A stretch of DNA of 64,000 nucleotides from Cyclina sinensis (taxonomy: Eukaryota; Mollusca; Bivalvia; Venerida; Veneridae). The notes beneath the pieces are model-generated. The model was not told where the DNA came from, ran no database searches, and was given only the letters and a program-made list of their open reading frames with translations. The stretch lies in the NCBI GenBank assembly GCA_012932295.1, contig JAAONU010000003.1, positions 25,530,361-25,594,360 on the forward strand, read 5' to 3'. Below, piece by piece: positions 25,763-40,800 of this stretch (the first letter of the stretch is position 1; every line of letters begins with the position of its first letter). The position numbers and the translations under genes are program-made.

Positions 25763-25929
25763 CCAGAAGTTTTATGCTTACGGTATGATGTTTCTTTCTT
25801 CTTTTATCCGACCTGTTATATAGATTAACTTTCGCCTCTGAAGGTGAACTTATTACATGGGCTGATATTTTATGTACATAGCAATGTTACAAATGAAATT
25901 ATTTCTTATTGAAACCATTTTCATATTTA

Positions 25930-26128
25930 AGATCATTGTGACCTTGACCTTTGACCTACATACCCCAAAAACGATAACTTTCTGTAACTCAACAAGGGCA
26001 ATCATCCTAAAAAGTTTGAAGACTCTAGGTCAAAAAGTAGTTATTGAACGGAAACGAAGTGTGACAGACAGACAGGGCAAAAACAATATGTCTCCCAAAG
26101 AGGGGTGGGGTTGGGGGGAGACTTAATG
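25930..26128. repeat. Dispersed repeat with AGGTCA motifs
   Basis: It contains TTGTGACCTTGACCTTTGACC, then GACAGACAGACAGGGCAAAA and AATATGTCTCCC. I recognise this type of sequence as common in bivalve intergenic DNA, but I cannot assign a family. Confidence 0.45.
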
Positions 26129-27059
26129 ATATTCGAACAAGGTAGACACACAACATATAAATTCACATTTAATGGACAAATCTTAGACATTGTCAAATCT
26201 TTTAAATATCTAAGAATAAACCTCTTCAAAAACGGTCACTGTTTAGTACAAATAATAAAATATTGAATAATTTAAGATTTATACCATGCATTTAAAGAAA
26301 GAAGGTGATCATACCTTATTAATGTAAATGAATGAAAATGTTAAGATCATTTATGATATAAAATAGTTACCTTGTTATCTTTTCTTTTACACAAGGTTAA
26401 TAGAAATGATAAATCTTTACGTTCTTGAAGAACGTGAATAGTGTATGTATATTGTTTTTGTTCTTCTTTGTTTTTTTTTTTTTGTCTAGATATTCATTAC
26501 AACTTAAAGGCAATGTCTGATATATCAATGTCAGCACGTTTAAATGTCATTAGCGCTGTTTTAGAGACAAAATCGAAAAAATTGATAAGATGAAAAAATT
26601 GATAAGACATCCTAATTGTAATTTAGTCATTCAAGATTCGAAATTGTTAATGTACCTTCTTTTTCTGTATATGTTTTTCTATACAGAGTAGAAGCTAGAA
26701 ATACAGTTTCCACTACTGAATGACTAAAAATACAATTTCAAGCTCCTGTGAGCTCGAGGTGGGACATATTATTAACTTAATTGTTAATATACGGTCCCTG
26801 GCTCAAGTGAACGCGGAAGTACGGTTTATGTAGCTCATTTTGTTTTAATTTCTTTTGATAAAGTTAAAATTTTAAAACTTAAAATTTATTATGAATTTAA
26901 TGTTTATGATTACATATGATAATGAACATTAACATTACCTATAGCAGGACCAGAAACCCTTTTCGGGGGCGAACAAATCTCCAACATACGGTGATACATT
27001 GGGAATTTCCAAAGGTCTAATTTTAGATATCGACAACGCAATTAATAGTTATTTCCTAT

Positions 27060-27420
27060 ACATTTTCCGTATCAAATAATCTCTGTTAACAGATCAAGTG
27101 TAAACTGGTGTGACATCAAGAAAACAACGTTTTTCTTTATCTAACAAATCATATTCTTGCCAGCTAGTTTTAAAACTGTTTAAGATATTGGCTCAGCAAG
27201 ATGTGTACTTTCAGATGCGTTTCTTTTAAATTCTGCTTCGGGTGCAGTTCCAACAGGAACAACATGACTATCAACATATTTCATGTACAGAATCTGGCGT
27301 ATGATTTCACTGTTATTTCACCCACTAAATTTTGATAGACGCATTTTAAACAAATCACTTAAGCCATACATTACAAGGAAGATTGGTGCAACAAAAAGTG
27401 ACCAAGCAGATAATATAAAA
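27060..27420 (-). pseudogene. Decayed copy of the Mab-21 gene
   Basis: Several blocks match the intact gene in the same order and strand. ATCAAATAATCTCTGTTAAC at 27073 matches the region near 24586, GTACTTTCAGATGCGTTTC at 27211 matches about 24738, AACAGGAACAACATGACTATC at 27250 matches about 24841, and GCAGATAATATAAA at 27405 matches about 25096. Blocks between are lost and the frame is broken. This is a local duplicate that has lost coding ability. Confidence 0.7.
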
Positions 27421-30400
27421 CATTTTCTGACATGTGGATGGGCTAAGTTCATTTACGAGCGTTTAGGCATTTATTTTCATATTAAATATTTTTGAAGAAA
27501 TAGTGTTCGAGATGAACTTCACCGAGACATTTTTGTGTGGTTTCAGATTAAATTTTTAGAAGCTTTGTTTGTGTACATCTAACCACCGGCGTGCAGCCTT
27601 TAATTACACCAGGGACATAACTGGAAAATCTTGATAAATTTAGATTAACTAGGAAATACCTCATGCAAAATTTCAGAACTTTTGGATTTTTGCTTCAGAC
27701 AACAAAGTTCAAATTTTCAAAATCTATTTTTAGCTTTAATGACCTACATATTTCTTGGACAATTTTGAAACGTCGTCAACCAAGCATTATTACTGCAAAG
27801 TTTTGTCAAGTCTGGTCTTATTATGAGAATTTTGATAAAATATTGGTGACGGACGTTGCATGCCAGACACTTTGGTAACTCTAAAGCTCACCTAAGATGG
27901 CATACTTACCCCTGGGGATACACATTGTATACAGACAGACAGATGGTACAACTTAGTCCTGATACCAATATGTATTAAGCATTCACATTTATAACTCGCT
28001 CTCGTGCAGTATGGTTTCTACATGTTATTTTCATTTTAAATGCATGTTAAGGGTCTCGGCTATGCAACAAGTACCTGTGGTGGGAATTTAATATGTTATA
28101 TTCCATGATGACAGCTTAACTCAAGTACCATTTCAGGTTTTCAAACTAGTTTTTGGCACTAGCAAATAAGTCAAACATGACGCCAAAAAGAGGCTTCTTC
28201 TGGTAACAAAAAGCAGGATGGCTTCTTATAATAATAACGAACTGATGCAGTATTTACATGTTTATTATACAAACACTCCTAATTGTAATAATATAAACCA
28301 ATCAACACACATTCTGACAAACACACGATGCTTTCCTGAAGCTCTTGATAAATACACCGGTCACACACACCACTACCAAGTTTAAAATATTTTATATAAA
28401 TACCCATTTGGAACTATAAGGAACTTTTGTCTTTGTATAAAGATTTCATACTTCCAAAACATTTTATCAATCTTTATGGAAACTCTTATAAGCACAGTAA
28501 GATGTAGGATACTATATTCAGCATACAATGAATGCTCTTGAGACAACTGAAGGAAAATTCATTGAAGAACATACACTGAAAAAACCAAAACTTATAAATG
28601 TATGTATTGGTCATGTTTACCTTTCCCCTTATTTTTTGTAATAAAATGCAAAAGGAATACTGGAAAGTGCAGAACAACATTACTTGTTTATTTTCAGTTC
28701 TGTTTGACTCCTTTCTATAGTTTTTTAGTCATGAAAGCATTCAATATACATGGAAATCATTTACAAATACATATCATAGCCTAAGAAGCTTAATTATTTC
28801 TTAAAATGACACACGGACAATCTGACTCACTCACTGAGGTAAAAAATGGCTGAGGATCTTTGCAAAATAAATCTTCAGAAGAGGCAAAAATTATGTGACT
28901 ATCATATATGTTATAAAGCTAAGAAGCTCCTACTTCCATTTCAGTCAAAAGCAAGCACAAGCAAAATGAGATATTATTTGTAATATAAGACAGTACATGG
29001 ACATCCATGGTATGCTACAAAACTTCTTTTCTTAACTAAGTATAGAAATTCTAGCATTTAATGCCCAAAATAGCAAGCTCACTAGAAGCTGACCTCATCC
29101 AAATGTTGAGTAGGAAATGCCAATGATTTACTTGCCAAAATGATGGATCATTCATGAAAAGTTTTACAAGTAATAGTTAATTCATGTAGTTGAAAAGATT
29201 CAATTAATAAAACTGTTTTCCTCCACCATTTCAGCAGAAAGGGATTATGTCCCTTACCTATGCCAGAGTGACAAATGCCCATAATGTTCTAATTCATTAA
29301 CTGTACCTGAACTTACAAGAGAAAACATGTGCATTTTTTACAGTATACTGTTTGCTATTTCTGGTTTAAATCCAAGAATATTCAAGTGACAATTTAGCAC
29401 TACATATATAAAGTGTCAAAATACGATCAAAGCATTTTTTAATCAGAATAGCCCTATGCTGATACAGTGTTAGTCTTTTCACATTTTTTGTTTCTTTTTA
29501 CATGTAAGTTGTTAGAAAATGGCTACAAAGGGTGGGCCAATCTACTACAAAATCCACAATACAGGTGTTTTTGTCAGGATCTGAAGACCTGTGTCAATCT
29601 GGTCTACTTCCAACCACAAATAAAAGAGCTCATGCTCACAACTCATTTCCAAGGCAAGACAACTCTTCTACCAAGTTAAATACAGATCTGTTCTGCGCTA
29701 TGAGGCAATGGACACATGAACTATTCATAAATGAAGAGGCATTATTGTGATAATTCTATGAATATCTGAATTCAGGTATTACAACTGTGACCAAATTTGT
29801 CAAAGATTTATAAATATGAAAGAGAACACAATGCTGTTTAACACTAACTGTGGTTATGGACATTTTGAAAGTAATGTTGCTTATGGGTATGTGAGCTATA
29901 CATTACATCATTTTTGAATTTAATTTAATATATAACATATACATTTGTAGATGATGGTATTTCATTCACATTACTTAATCACATGTAAGAATGACTGTAA
30001 ATGGAACCAGACTTCAAAGAAACACAAAATATTGCAAACTCAGATAAAACAATGTGACTGAGTGAATTTATTATGTGGCAGTTTTCAGCATGAACTACAA
30101 TTTATAATAAACTGAACATAGTTACATATAAAACACACAACGGGCGAAAGGGAAGTTTTCCTTCTAAATCTCAGAAAATCTTTACCATGTCAACACTATA
30201 TATTTGTATCAAAGAAATTAACATCCTAACAAAGCATTGACTGACATGAGTATCTGGTAAGAGCAGAAAATGAACTAAAATCCACAAAGCATAAATTATT
30301 TGTCACAAAAAATAGCATGTTATGTTTCATTCTTATAAATGGCAGCATGAAAATTTATCACAGTTTTTACAGATTTTATAGAATAACCTTCTACATATGC

Positions 30401-31853
30401 ATCTTAAATTTTTCAGTTATTTCATGGTCTGTGTGACACAAAGGTCAATTTCTAAAGTAATTCCATTGATTCTTACTATAATATAAATGCATGAAGTTTT
30501 AAGTAACAAAGCATGTTAATGAATGCTATGAATATATCTGAAACAAAAACATTAGCACAGTAAGAGTAAAATGACACATTTAATTTTTTCATCCTTTTTT
30601 TATTATATAAAGGGAAACCCTTGACCACTGTTCCTACGGCTATTTCATATCTGTAAAAGCACTGATTTGTAAGAAGCGTAAAATGTTCTTTCGAACAGCT
30701 GGCAGTATTTTTACACATGTATTCATTTCATTGACAGAACATGAGAAAACGGTGAATAATATGATTCTTATGCAGCCAAAGTCTCAAATAAAAATAAAGC
30801 TTTAAATGCTAGAAGCAAACATATAATTTCATGAAAAATCAATTAGCAAGCAAAGTATAAAACAATTATAATTCAAACATACATTCTTCACATGGTTTTT
30901 CAAAGAACTGGTTAAATTTCATGTATAAATTTTCTTCATAATTTCATTAACTGTTTCAAACTTCAATCTGTTACAGTAAATTCTACAAATTTATGAATGC
31001 ACTGGGCTCACAGATACACACAGTCACTTACATACGATTTAAAAATAACTATGCATGTACAATATCAATTTACAAAAAAACAATAAAAACTAAAATAAAA
31101 AGTTCACACCAAACTTCCAAGATTGTCTCTGACTCTGTGGTATACTTTTATGTAAATGATCACTTGTTTTTACCTTGATGATGATCACTTAAACTATGTC
31201 TGATCCATTTTCTTGAGCATAGTTGGATATTTTCTCTTTCACATCAATCCATGATTTTCTTCTCACAAATTTCCTACTCCTCGTTGTCTTCTAGCCTTTT
31301 TTCTACTATATTCCTCTATTTTACATTGTACCTTTTCAGGAAATCAACTCTGTTTTACACTTTTCCTTCATGAATTCTATTATGTATATCACTTCCCCAG
31401 AACTTATTTCCATGATTTTTGTAACCATCATGTATAAACAATTTTTGTCAACACAAGAATATTTCCATGTCACTATTACAAAGTAAAACAACAGTAGTTT
31501 CATCATTTTTCAACAATTTGTTTTTCATTTTTTGTTTTTGTTTTTTCTCAAATATTTTGTGTAAAACAGTACAATGTTTACATACTATATATAAAAGTTC
31601 ACAACATGCAAGTTTCAATATAAAAACTTTCATAGTATATTATTTTCACAGATCTATGTCTACCAAACACATTTTTTTTTTGATTTTTGGTGTTCAACTA
31701 AAACTTTTAAAAACGCGGCATGCAATTTTTTTTCCAGTAGATAAATTCCATAATGAATTTCACTTTTCAAATCTCTAATATATGTACAATTTCCGTGAGT
31801 CACCTATATTTCATGTCACCTTAGTTTCATCCTGTTTCAGGAATTAAATTTTT
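27421..31853. other. AT-rich spacer downstream of eIF4G2
   Basis: No conserved exon is visible. Because it follows the eIF4G2 stop, part of the right end is likely the eIF4G2 3' untranslated region. No tandem array of note was seen. Confidence 0.45.
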
Positions 31854-34800
31854 TCAATCTTCTTCATCGTCAGACTCTACTTCCGCTTGCTCCAGCCAAG
31901 TGAGCCACTGGTTAACCTGTACAAAAATAAAAACAAACTGTGTTAGTTTTATCATACTTGTCTGTGTTAATTCATCTTAGGACAGTTCGTCTAAAGGTCA
32001 TTTGTCCCTCCCTTCTAATTCAAGCGAGGAAGCAGTCAGTCACTTGCAGAGAGACAGATTAGTAAATAGGTTGGATTTCAAGGAACACTTGTCAGGTAGA
32101 CTGACTTCTGGGACAAAAAAAGGTTGAAACTGCATACAGTCAAATGAATAATGATAAAAAAAAAACAAGAAACATGGCAATGCCACGAAACCAGGTTTTC
32201 AAAAATGTTGTTCTGATTCTATACTATAGTATGAATTTTGGAATGAAGATTGCTATGAATATTCAAAAGATTATAACATGACATGAAGGAAAAGATAATA
32301 TTCATGAGAATACATGATAATGAGTAGGATTTAAATTTCGGCTAACAATACTGTCTGCAAGGAGTATACTTAATAATGAGACAACAATTTCTGCACGTCA
32401 TCTTGATGTGGTAAACATTTGTCTGAAGTTTCATCAAAATTCTTCAAAGGGTTGAAGAGTTACAGAGCGGACAGGATTTTCAATGTTAATGTCACTGTGA
32501 CCTTGACCTTGGAGCCATCAAAATTCTTCAAAGGGTTGAAGAGTTACAGAGCGGACAGGATTTTCAATGTTAATGTCACTGTGACCTTGACCTTGGAGCC
32601 AGCCATGCGGAACATGCGTTCTGCACGTCATCTTGATGTGGTAAGCATTTGTCTGAAGTTTCATCAAAATTCTTCAAAGGGTTGAAGAGTTACAGAGTGG
32701 ACAGGATTTTCAATGTTAATGTCACTGTGACCTTGACCTTGGAGCCAGCCATGCGGAACATGCGTTCTGCACGTCATCTTGATGTGGTAAACATTTGTCT
32801 GAAGTTTCATCAAAATTCTTCAAAGGGTTGAAGAGTTACAGAGCGGACAGGATTTTCAATGTTAATGTCACTGTGACCTTGACCTTGGAGCCAGCCATGC
32901 GGAACATGCGTTCTGCACGTCATCTTGATGTGGTAAACATTTGTCTGAAGTTTCATCAAAATTCTTCAAAGGGTTGAAGAGTTACAGAGCGGACAGGATT
33001 TTCAATGTTAATGTCACTGTGACCTTGACCTTGGAGCCAGCCATGCGGAACATGCGTTCTGCACGTCATCTTGATGTGGTAAACATTTGTCTGAAGTTTC
33101 ATCAAAATTCTTCAAAGGGTTGAAGAGTTACAGAGCGGACACAATTTCGTTTGACGCCCGCCCATCCGCCCATCCGCCCGCCATACCCCAATCTAATAAC
33201 CAGGATTTTCAAAATTGAAAACCTGGTTAACAACAACACCAATAGAAAGAAGTAATTGTGTAACATGATAAGATACTTTGGTTCCTTTTATACTTTTTGC
33301 TAGAAACAATAGATGAAATACAAAGAAAATTGTTAGAAAAAAAAAAGAAGTTCCTTTTTATTAGAAGAAATGCTTTGAAACTATACTTAAGACTGAAAAA
33401 AAGGGCCAGTTCGTTTCTTACTTGAAGCCAATTACATGTAAATTATATGTACTGTCATCATTAACAAAGTATACAAATACACCATACAATACATACAAAT
33501 GTGCTGTATAGCTTAAACTATTCTACCTTTTTCTCACAATTTAAACTAATATTTGACATTTTTCTTTAATCTAAAATTTAAACCTAAAATCTTAACGTTG
33601 CACCATTAAAACTCAAAGTCTACATAAACAACTTTGTAAAACTTGACATCTATCTTTATCAAACAATTAATTTCATTGATGCTCATCACAACAATAATAC
33701 TCATTAGATGAGTTTACAATTTACACTGCTATAATGTGACAAAAAAAACACTCAATTATCTTCCCTGAATTCCCTTAGCCACAGTAACAAAACAAACAAC
33801 TTTGACTGTACCTGGAAGAGTGCCTTCCCTTTGCCTGGGTATTCATCATTGACCTCTTCCTTCCACTTCAGGAATACCTCTTCATCTACTACTTCCATGT
33901 CAGTACAGGTCCATAAACAAACGTAACAACATACCTACAAGGTGTAAGATTATATATTTAAAGGGACACTCCCACTATTAATAGATGATACTCTGCATAT
34001 CTATGTGTATTAGCTCATGCACTATAAAATGAAAAACAATCCATAATTTAAAGAACGAACGTTAAACAAATTCTCCTTTAGGCATTAAGACTCCAGACGT
34101 GTTTTGAATAAATGGCTATCCATCCTAAAACGATGACAACAACTCTCCTATATGTAGATTAAGAATAATGTTTTCAGTTTGCCTGTCAGTACTCATTCAT
34201 ATTTTCAGGGAAATGCCTCTTTAGAGTTTTATACAGGGTGTTTCTTTTTTAACTTTTATACAACTGAATTTTTGAGATGAACTTGCCTATCATTCAATCT
34301 GAAGTACATGTTTTAGTTCAAAGTTGTTTCCAATGAAATTCAAAGAGTGAATATCAACACTTGCAGAACATGAACAGTCTTTACAGATGTGTAAAATGAT
34401 AACATTTTGTACTAATCGGAATGGCACTCAACATTACTAGGGGAAAAGTTAACAATTAGTTCCCTTAACAGGACCAGTCAAAATGTGGTTAAACAATAAA
34501 AACCTGGCCATAATAACAGACTGGATTTCTTCCGACTTTCACACTTTGGTTCTTTCCAAGAGGTTATTTTAAAATGATTTAGTAATGCAATGATCTCAGC
34601 TTGATTCACTGTTTTTCAGATTGGTAGGTGGACTTTTATTTGTCAATTTAAGTATCAGTATTCCAAAGCCTATCTCTTCTTTCAGAAAATGCCAACTTTG
34701 GAACTACAGTCAGGTGGATGACATATCTTCAACCAATGGTAGTGGTTCATATATCACTGCAATTCTGCAGTCTAGAAATTAGGTCATATGATAAAGCTTT

Positions 34801-37800
34801 CCAATGATGAATTTTAAAGTCTCTTAAAATTTATGATTAATTTGAATACAGCATTGTTGCTTGGTGGTTAAAATGAATTATTTCTGAAAACTTACCTTTG
34901 GGGAAGTCATTATTGTAACAGAAAACTTGAGAGGCATACAAACAATGCATCTGCAGACTTGTGTTGTCCTGTACAAATTTCTGTAATACATCCTGTAAAC
35001 ATACACAAAGCACAAAGGTTAGAGCACACTTGATATTTTGAAACTTAAGGACTTACTGTTTCTCAACCAACATGTATCAAAAGCACAAAGGTTAGAGCAC
35101 ACTTGATATTTTGAAACTTAAGGACTTACTGTTTCTCAACCAACATGTATCAAAAGCACAAAGGTTAGAGCACACTTGATATTTTGAAACTTAAGGACTT
35201 ACTGTTTCTCAACCAACATGTATCAAAAGCACAATACCCTCTGATAAAAGGATCAATGAAAGAACCTTATCACCATAAGATACTGCAGTGATCAATCAGA
35301 AAAGAGGTTAACACTCTATCAAAATATACATGTATCTATACCTGTGTTTGATACTCTTATAGGCTGTTTAAGAAACGCAGAATCACAGTTAACCCAAGCT
35401 GTCTTCCACCAATCTGACGGAACAATATTAAACCTTTCATTTAAAGTGATTAATGTTCAGAGGGAAGGTCATTGACCTGGATGTAACACACATACCTTCA
35501 TTTCATCAAGTAATTGTTTCTCTTTCTCTTGCAATGTCTTACCAGGGTTACTCTTCGGGTCACAATCCTCCCCTAGGGTGCTTTCTGCTGTCACATAGCG
35601 CAGAACACTGCAATTAAGAAATTGTATCACTTAATAACTTTTTTTGCCTAAATCAAACAAAATCAGACCATTACAAAAATCCATTTTCATAGTAAGTCCA
35701 GAAATTCAAAATCTAGTTAATGGATTGATGAATGAAGCATCTCTTTAATACTAATATTTATACCTATGTCCAGTTCCCATGAAAAAACCCTTCTTTTAAA
35801 CAATATTTCTAAAGATTCCAGAGAATGCACAACATTTAACCACCTTCTAGTTTAGCACTATGCCTCCTTTCCAAAGTAACCAGCCTCAGATAGTTTGGCC
35901 AAAAGCAGCAAATAAAATGTACATGTACATCTCATTTACTGGTTTTACTATAATTACATCTCACTTACCTGGTTGTAAGAACATTGATAAATGCTGGTTT
36001 TTCGTGCAGATCGACACTCACAGTGTCTATGATCCATTGGTATACGGCTGTTGCTGTCGGCTCAGCCTGGATCTGCTTCCATAACTCGGACTGTACACGT
36101 AACAGTGGAAACATGAAACTTAAACCTCGCTCCTCTAATATCTCCATCATCCTCTCCTTACTACGATCTACCTCTGCAATAAAAGAACAAATAACGTCTG
36201 CTGTATTATACAATGTCACTTAATCAATATCAACACTGCGATGAAAGAAAACTCCCGACAACAAATAAAGTGAGCAGATTATGGTCATCCTAGCAAAAAC
36301 CTCAAGTTTCATAAATAAACCCTTTTGAACTATAAAATAACATAAATTCATTCATATTAAAAAGCTTATCCCTAACACTATACTACTATATTATTAGTAA
36401 GGCTAAAAACGCTTCCTGCTACAGTAGCGTTTACACTTCTCTCAATTTACTTATCACAGATATATATTTCACAGTTTCAAAACGACAAAAACCAAAAGCA
36501 CCTATTCTGACAACTATGAAAACATCATTCTTATTAACTTGCATTCAGATTTACAAAAACATGCAATATTAATATATATGCTGGCAAATGTACTCACCAG
36601 GGAGCATATTTTGCAGGTCCATTTTACTTTCATTAAACACATTCACCAACCAGTCTTTATCCTTTAGTTTCAGAATTTGCTGAAGACATAACAAGAACAG
36701 TGGGTAATACGTCCCTTGCTCCATAGGTTCTGCAAGCTCCTGCAGGGTGACTATAGACTCTGTCACAGCAAATGCTGCAAACCTTGCCACATAGGTTTTT
36801 ATAAGTGGAACATCTGTCTCCATGTCTGCCATCTGTTCTAAAACTGACTTGTATCCCTGAAAATTTATCAGAATTATTAAGACTGCAAATCAGTTCTCAT
36901 TTCCACGTCTGTCTAAGCTATACCTAAGATTTCCTTATTCTAATTTGCTTTTTTAAACATAATAACATGAAGCCTGACAGAACAATTTACTCAGTCTAGT
37001 AATTTTTCTTCGCATTTTTAAACTTGCAAAATTAAAAGCATAAAATCCATATTTACGATTATTGTAAAAATAATCTCAATGTCCGAGCAAGTGCTAACAA
37101 TCCAGCTAATCCATGTTAGTCTGTACACAGTATTGAAAAAACTTCGGAAACATTATGGTAAATTCTGTCTGAAAAAAAAAATCAGACCTGCAAATATTTA
37201 TTGTACTTACATCCATGAAATGTGTAGACATAATAAGATTCTCTGACTTCAATGCTCTTACAAGTTTCATTACATTTTCCCTGTCACCATCTGAAAAAAA
37301 AATGCAAACCTTTTTAAAAACATGTACTTTCTTTCATTGTTTTTAAAACAACAACAACAAACCTAACAAACTAATGAACATTAAGTGTTTAAGACATAAT
37401 GACGAGAGACATTACACTATCAGAATCAAAAACTATTCACAGCCTCATACTTTTTAAAACCATTAAATAGCTGAAATCTCTGACTAATATTATGTATTCA
37501 TTTCAGAGCTCATAATATTACAAACAAATCAATTTTCAAAGTTGTCAAGTCAAATTTTGAATGCCATGTCAAAGTGATGGCGACTGGATTCTTAACAAGA
37601 AAAAGCCATTTTCTAATGAACCTAATCAGAGTTAGTTTAAAAATGAGATTAATGTAAAACAGAATTAGTCCAAATTCCTTTAACCCAAGTGGGCAATGGT
37701 GACTTAAGTACACACTATGGTTAAAGCCAGGGATTAAGCTTTGACTTGGACCATTAGATTTGAAATATTGAGCACTCGAATGAGCATTCAACATGCTCTG

Positions 37801-40800
37801 AATATAATCTATGAGACTGTTGAAGTGTACCTGTTTTATCTATGGTACTTTGTTATCATGTCCGTCAGCATCTCTGGCATATACCTGAAATACACAATTC
37901 ACCTAAAATACACCTGAACACACATTCCTAGCTCATAAACCTACTCCCTCTGTTTCATATTACATAACTTAATCACAATAAATGCCTACAATTTATTTTC
38001 CAAATGTGAACTACAAGTAACTACAGATATTGCAATATAAGGTAATTTGTCAACTAATTTCTAAATCAATACTGCATTGTGAACTCCGAAAGAATTTACT
38101 GTAGGAAAACTTTACTTACTTTTTAGGAGGATTCAACTCCTTGATAGTGGTAAGAGCTTCTTCCAATGAACCACCTTCTAAGAATTCATTCAGTGTACTT
38201 TTCTACCAAAAGAAAAACAAAAAATTCCAGGATACTTTATAATAGACAAGATACATGGATTTTTTTCTTTAAAAAAACAAACAAAAGAAAACATTTTGAT
38301 AAGTGGTACGGACATTTTCAGACCTAACTAACCTTTGAAATACTAAGAAAGTCTAATATTTATGGTACTATTTCCTAACTATGCTGCAATATAAAACCAT
38401 TTACATGTAAGACAGACAATACTTTAGTCTTACCACAGCTTTTTGTATCTCATCTTTACTAGGTTGCTGAGACTTCTTTTTCGGGGGATTCAGCTTCTCT
38501 TTGGGTACCTCTTTGATTGTCACAGCAGCCTAAATGATAACAAAGCTAGCTTTATACTGTTTTGCATGTGTAATAAAGTGCTGCATATTCACCTATATTT
38601 TTAGACAGAATCTAAAATGCCATCAAGCCATATGTTTTTAGGGATGACAGAGTTAATTTAACAAGAAAAGCTTTACCAAGGCAAAGTATTGCACTAACAT
38701 ATATACTGCATGAACATTAAGTGGACTAAAGTAAACAGAGATGACCAGTTACTATCAGGTCAAAGAAGGCCCTTTTTATGTTAAAAACTATATAAAGGAA
38801 ACTAAGCTATTAGCACTAACCTGCTTTGCAAGCAGAGGGTTAAGATTATTTACTCTCTGATCCATCATAGACGGGTTCCCAGTCATTAATGGTGCCCCTG
38901 TGCTAGGGGCAGCTTGCGCTGACTTGGGTAACATAGTCGGCACACTGGGTCGCAGTGCAGCTGTAAAGTTCCTGTTGGGTCGCAAGCTTATTTCCTCCTG
39001 TTTAGGCAGGGGTGGAGGGGGTACAGGCTGTGTTTGGCAGGGGTATGGGCATCTGTCCATCCTGCATCATCATCACAGCCTGCTGCTGTGTGGGTGGAGG
39101 AACTGCCTGCTGTTGTTGTTGTAATTGCTGTTGCTGGAGTTTGGCCAATCTGGGAGGTAGATTACCTGAAAAAAAGACAAAAAAACTTGTTCTTTAAGTA
39201 AGAATAACTGAAAAGAGTTACATATACTGTTTTTGTTTATTACTTTCTTACCCAAACAATCCCAATCCTGCAGTCTTTTCTGTGCAGAACGTTTCATCAA
39301 ACTTTGCATGTAATAAAATAAATAAAAAAAACTCTTCTATTTGTATAATTTCACCGACTTACTTTGCAAGTTTTTTTGACTGGAGTTGTTGTATTCTCTT
39401 AAATAGGAATTTCAACTATATCTAAATGTCTTAAAGGGGCTGTGTTGCAGATGACAAAAAAAAAGAGAAAGTTTTCTTTTGGAATAACTATATCATATAA
39501 CATTTAAAGTAAATAATTGTTATTTCAGTTGCAGTGATAGTGGTGACAGTAAAAGCATTGGAAAAATTTTGTTAATATGAGGGTCCAGAGTTCAAATCAA
39601 GCTGAAGCAAATATATTTTTTTTGTTCTATTTTGACTTTAATAATCAGTTTTGAAGTAAAATAAATATCATGTTGTTATAATCTCACGGCATCTAGATAT
39701 TTAATTAATGTAAAAATATTTTTATATCAAATCTGGAGTACAGCCCCTTTAAGGTCAAGGAAAAAAATTCTGCACAGTTGCACCCTTACCATTTAAAATT
39801 AGTAATTCAAATAATTATCTCAGATAATTCAAAGCTTACTAGGTTTTTTCTGTTGAAATTGTTGTTGTCCTACAGGAGAACCCTGTTGCTGTGGAGCCTG
39901 TTGTTGTGGGGACAGACGGCCTCCTTGCTGCTGGGCCTGGAAATTATGCCTTTGTCCCCTGGGTGAACCCCCACCCCCGCCATCTGTGGGTGGCGGGCGT
40001 TTCTGGTAATTGTTGTAGCCTTGATTGAACTGATTCCCTCTTGGCTTGTTGTTGTAGTTTGGTATGTAACCATCTGTCTGAATAACACCAGGACCTGTTC
40101 CTAATCCCCCTGAAATATATAGGTATTGATTTTCAACATTCAATTATGGTCTCTAAGAATTGTTCAAAACAATCACTGTAATTCTTCAACTACAAACTAT
40201 TAAAAAAGACTTTAGAGATTACTTATTTTTTTATTTTAACTAACAATAATTTGGCAAATCAGAAACTTCTCTTCTTCAATCTTAAAATTAATTCAAATTA
40301 ATTTTTTTTCCCCCCAACATTCTTTTAACAATTCTGCCGACACAATTAAAATGGTATAAACTGTTACGTTGCAACTAAAATAAGCACCAACCCATCATAC
40401 TAGTTGGGGGCATGCCAAAGAAGTCCCCAAAAGATCCTGTAGGTCCTGCTGGTGGCACATTAGGCTTCCAGTGTGCCCCCAGAGTACCATTCATTGTCAC
40501 AGGGGGCCGTGGACCCCCCATTCTGTTCTGTTGTGAAATATATACACCTGTCTCCTGAAATATATTTATCATAATCAGTCCACAGATATATTTTCTTATC
40601 ATTTCACATATAACCTAAACGGTGTAATGGAGAGCAATATTTCTTGCTGAGGTTACTTTCATTTCTTAATAATGCTTTATTTCCTACCAACAAAAAATTC
40701 TAACAACACTTATAAGTAGTCAAAACATGATGAATTGCCATAGAACTTAAAATAACAGTGTAACATTTTGCTAGGAATGAAATATGCAATGCAACAAAAC

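Noticed and set aside
32419..33123. Row of near-identical 60-88 codon frames starting MSEVSSKFFKGLKSYR
   Set aside because: They are the 146-bp minisatellite read in frames that shift by unit length (146 is not a multiple of three). There is no stable coding frame across units.
35011..35236. Possible CRISPR array (three identical 73-bp units)
   Set aside because: The units are contiguous with no unique spacers and the genome is eukaryotic.
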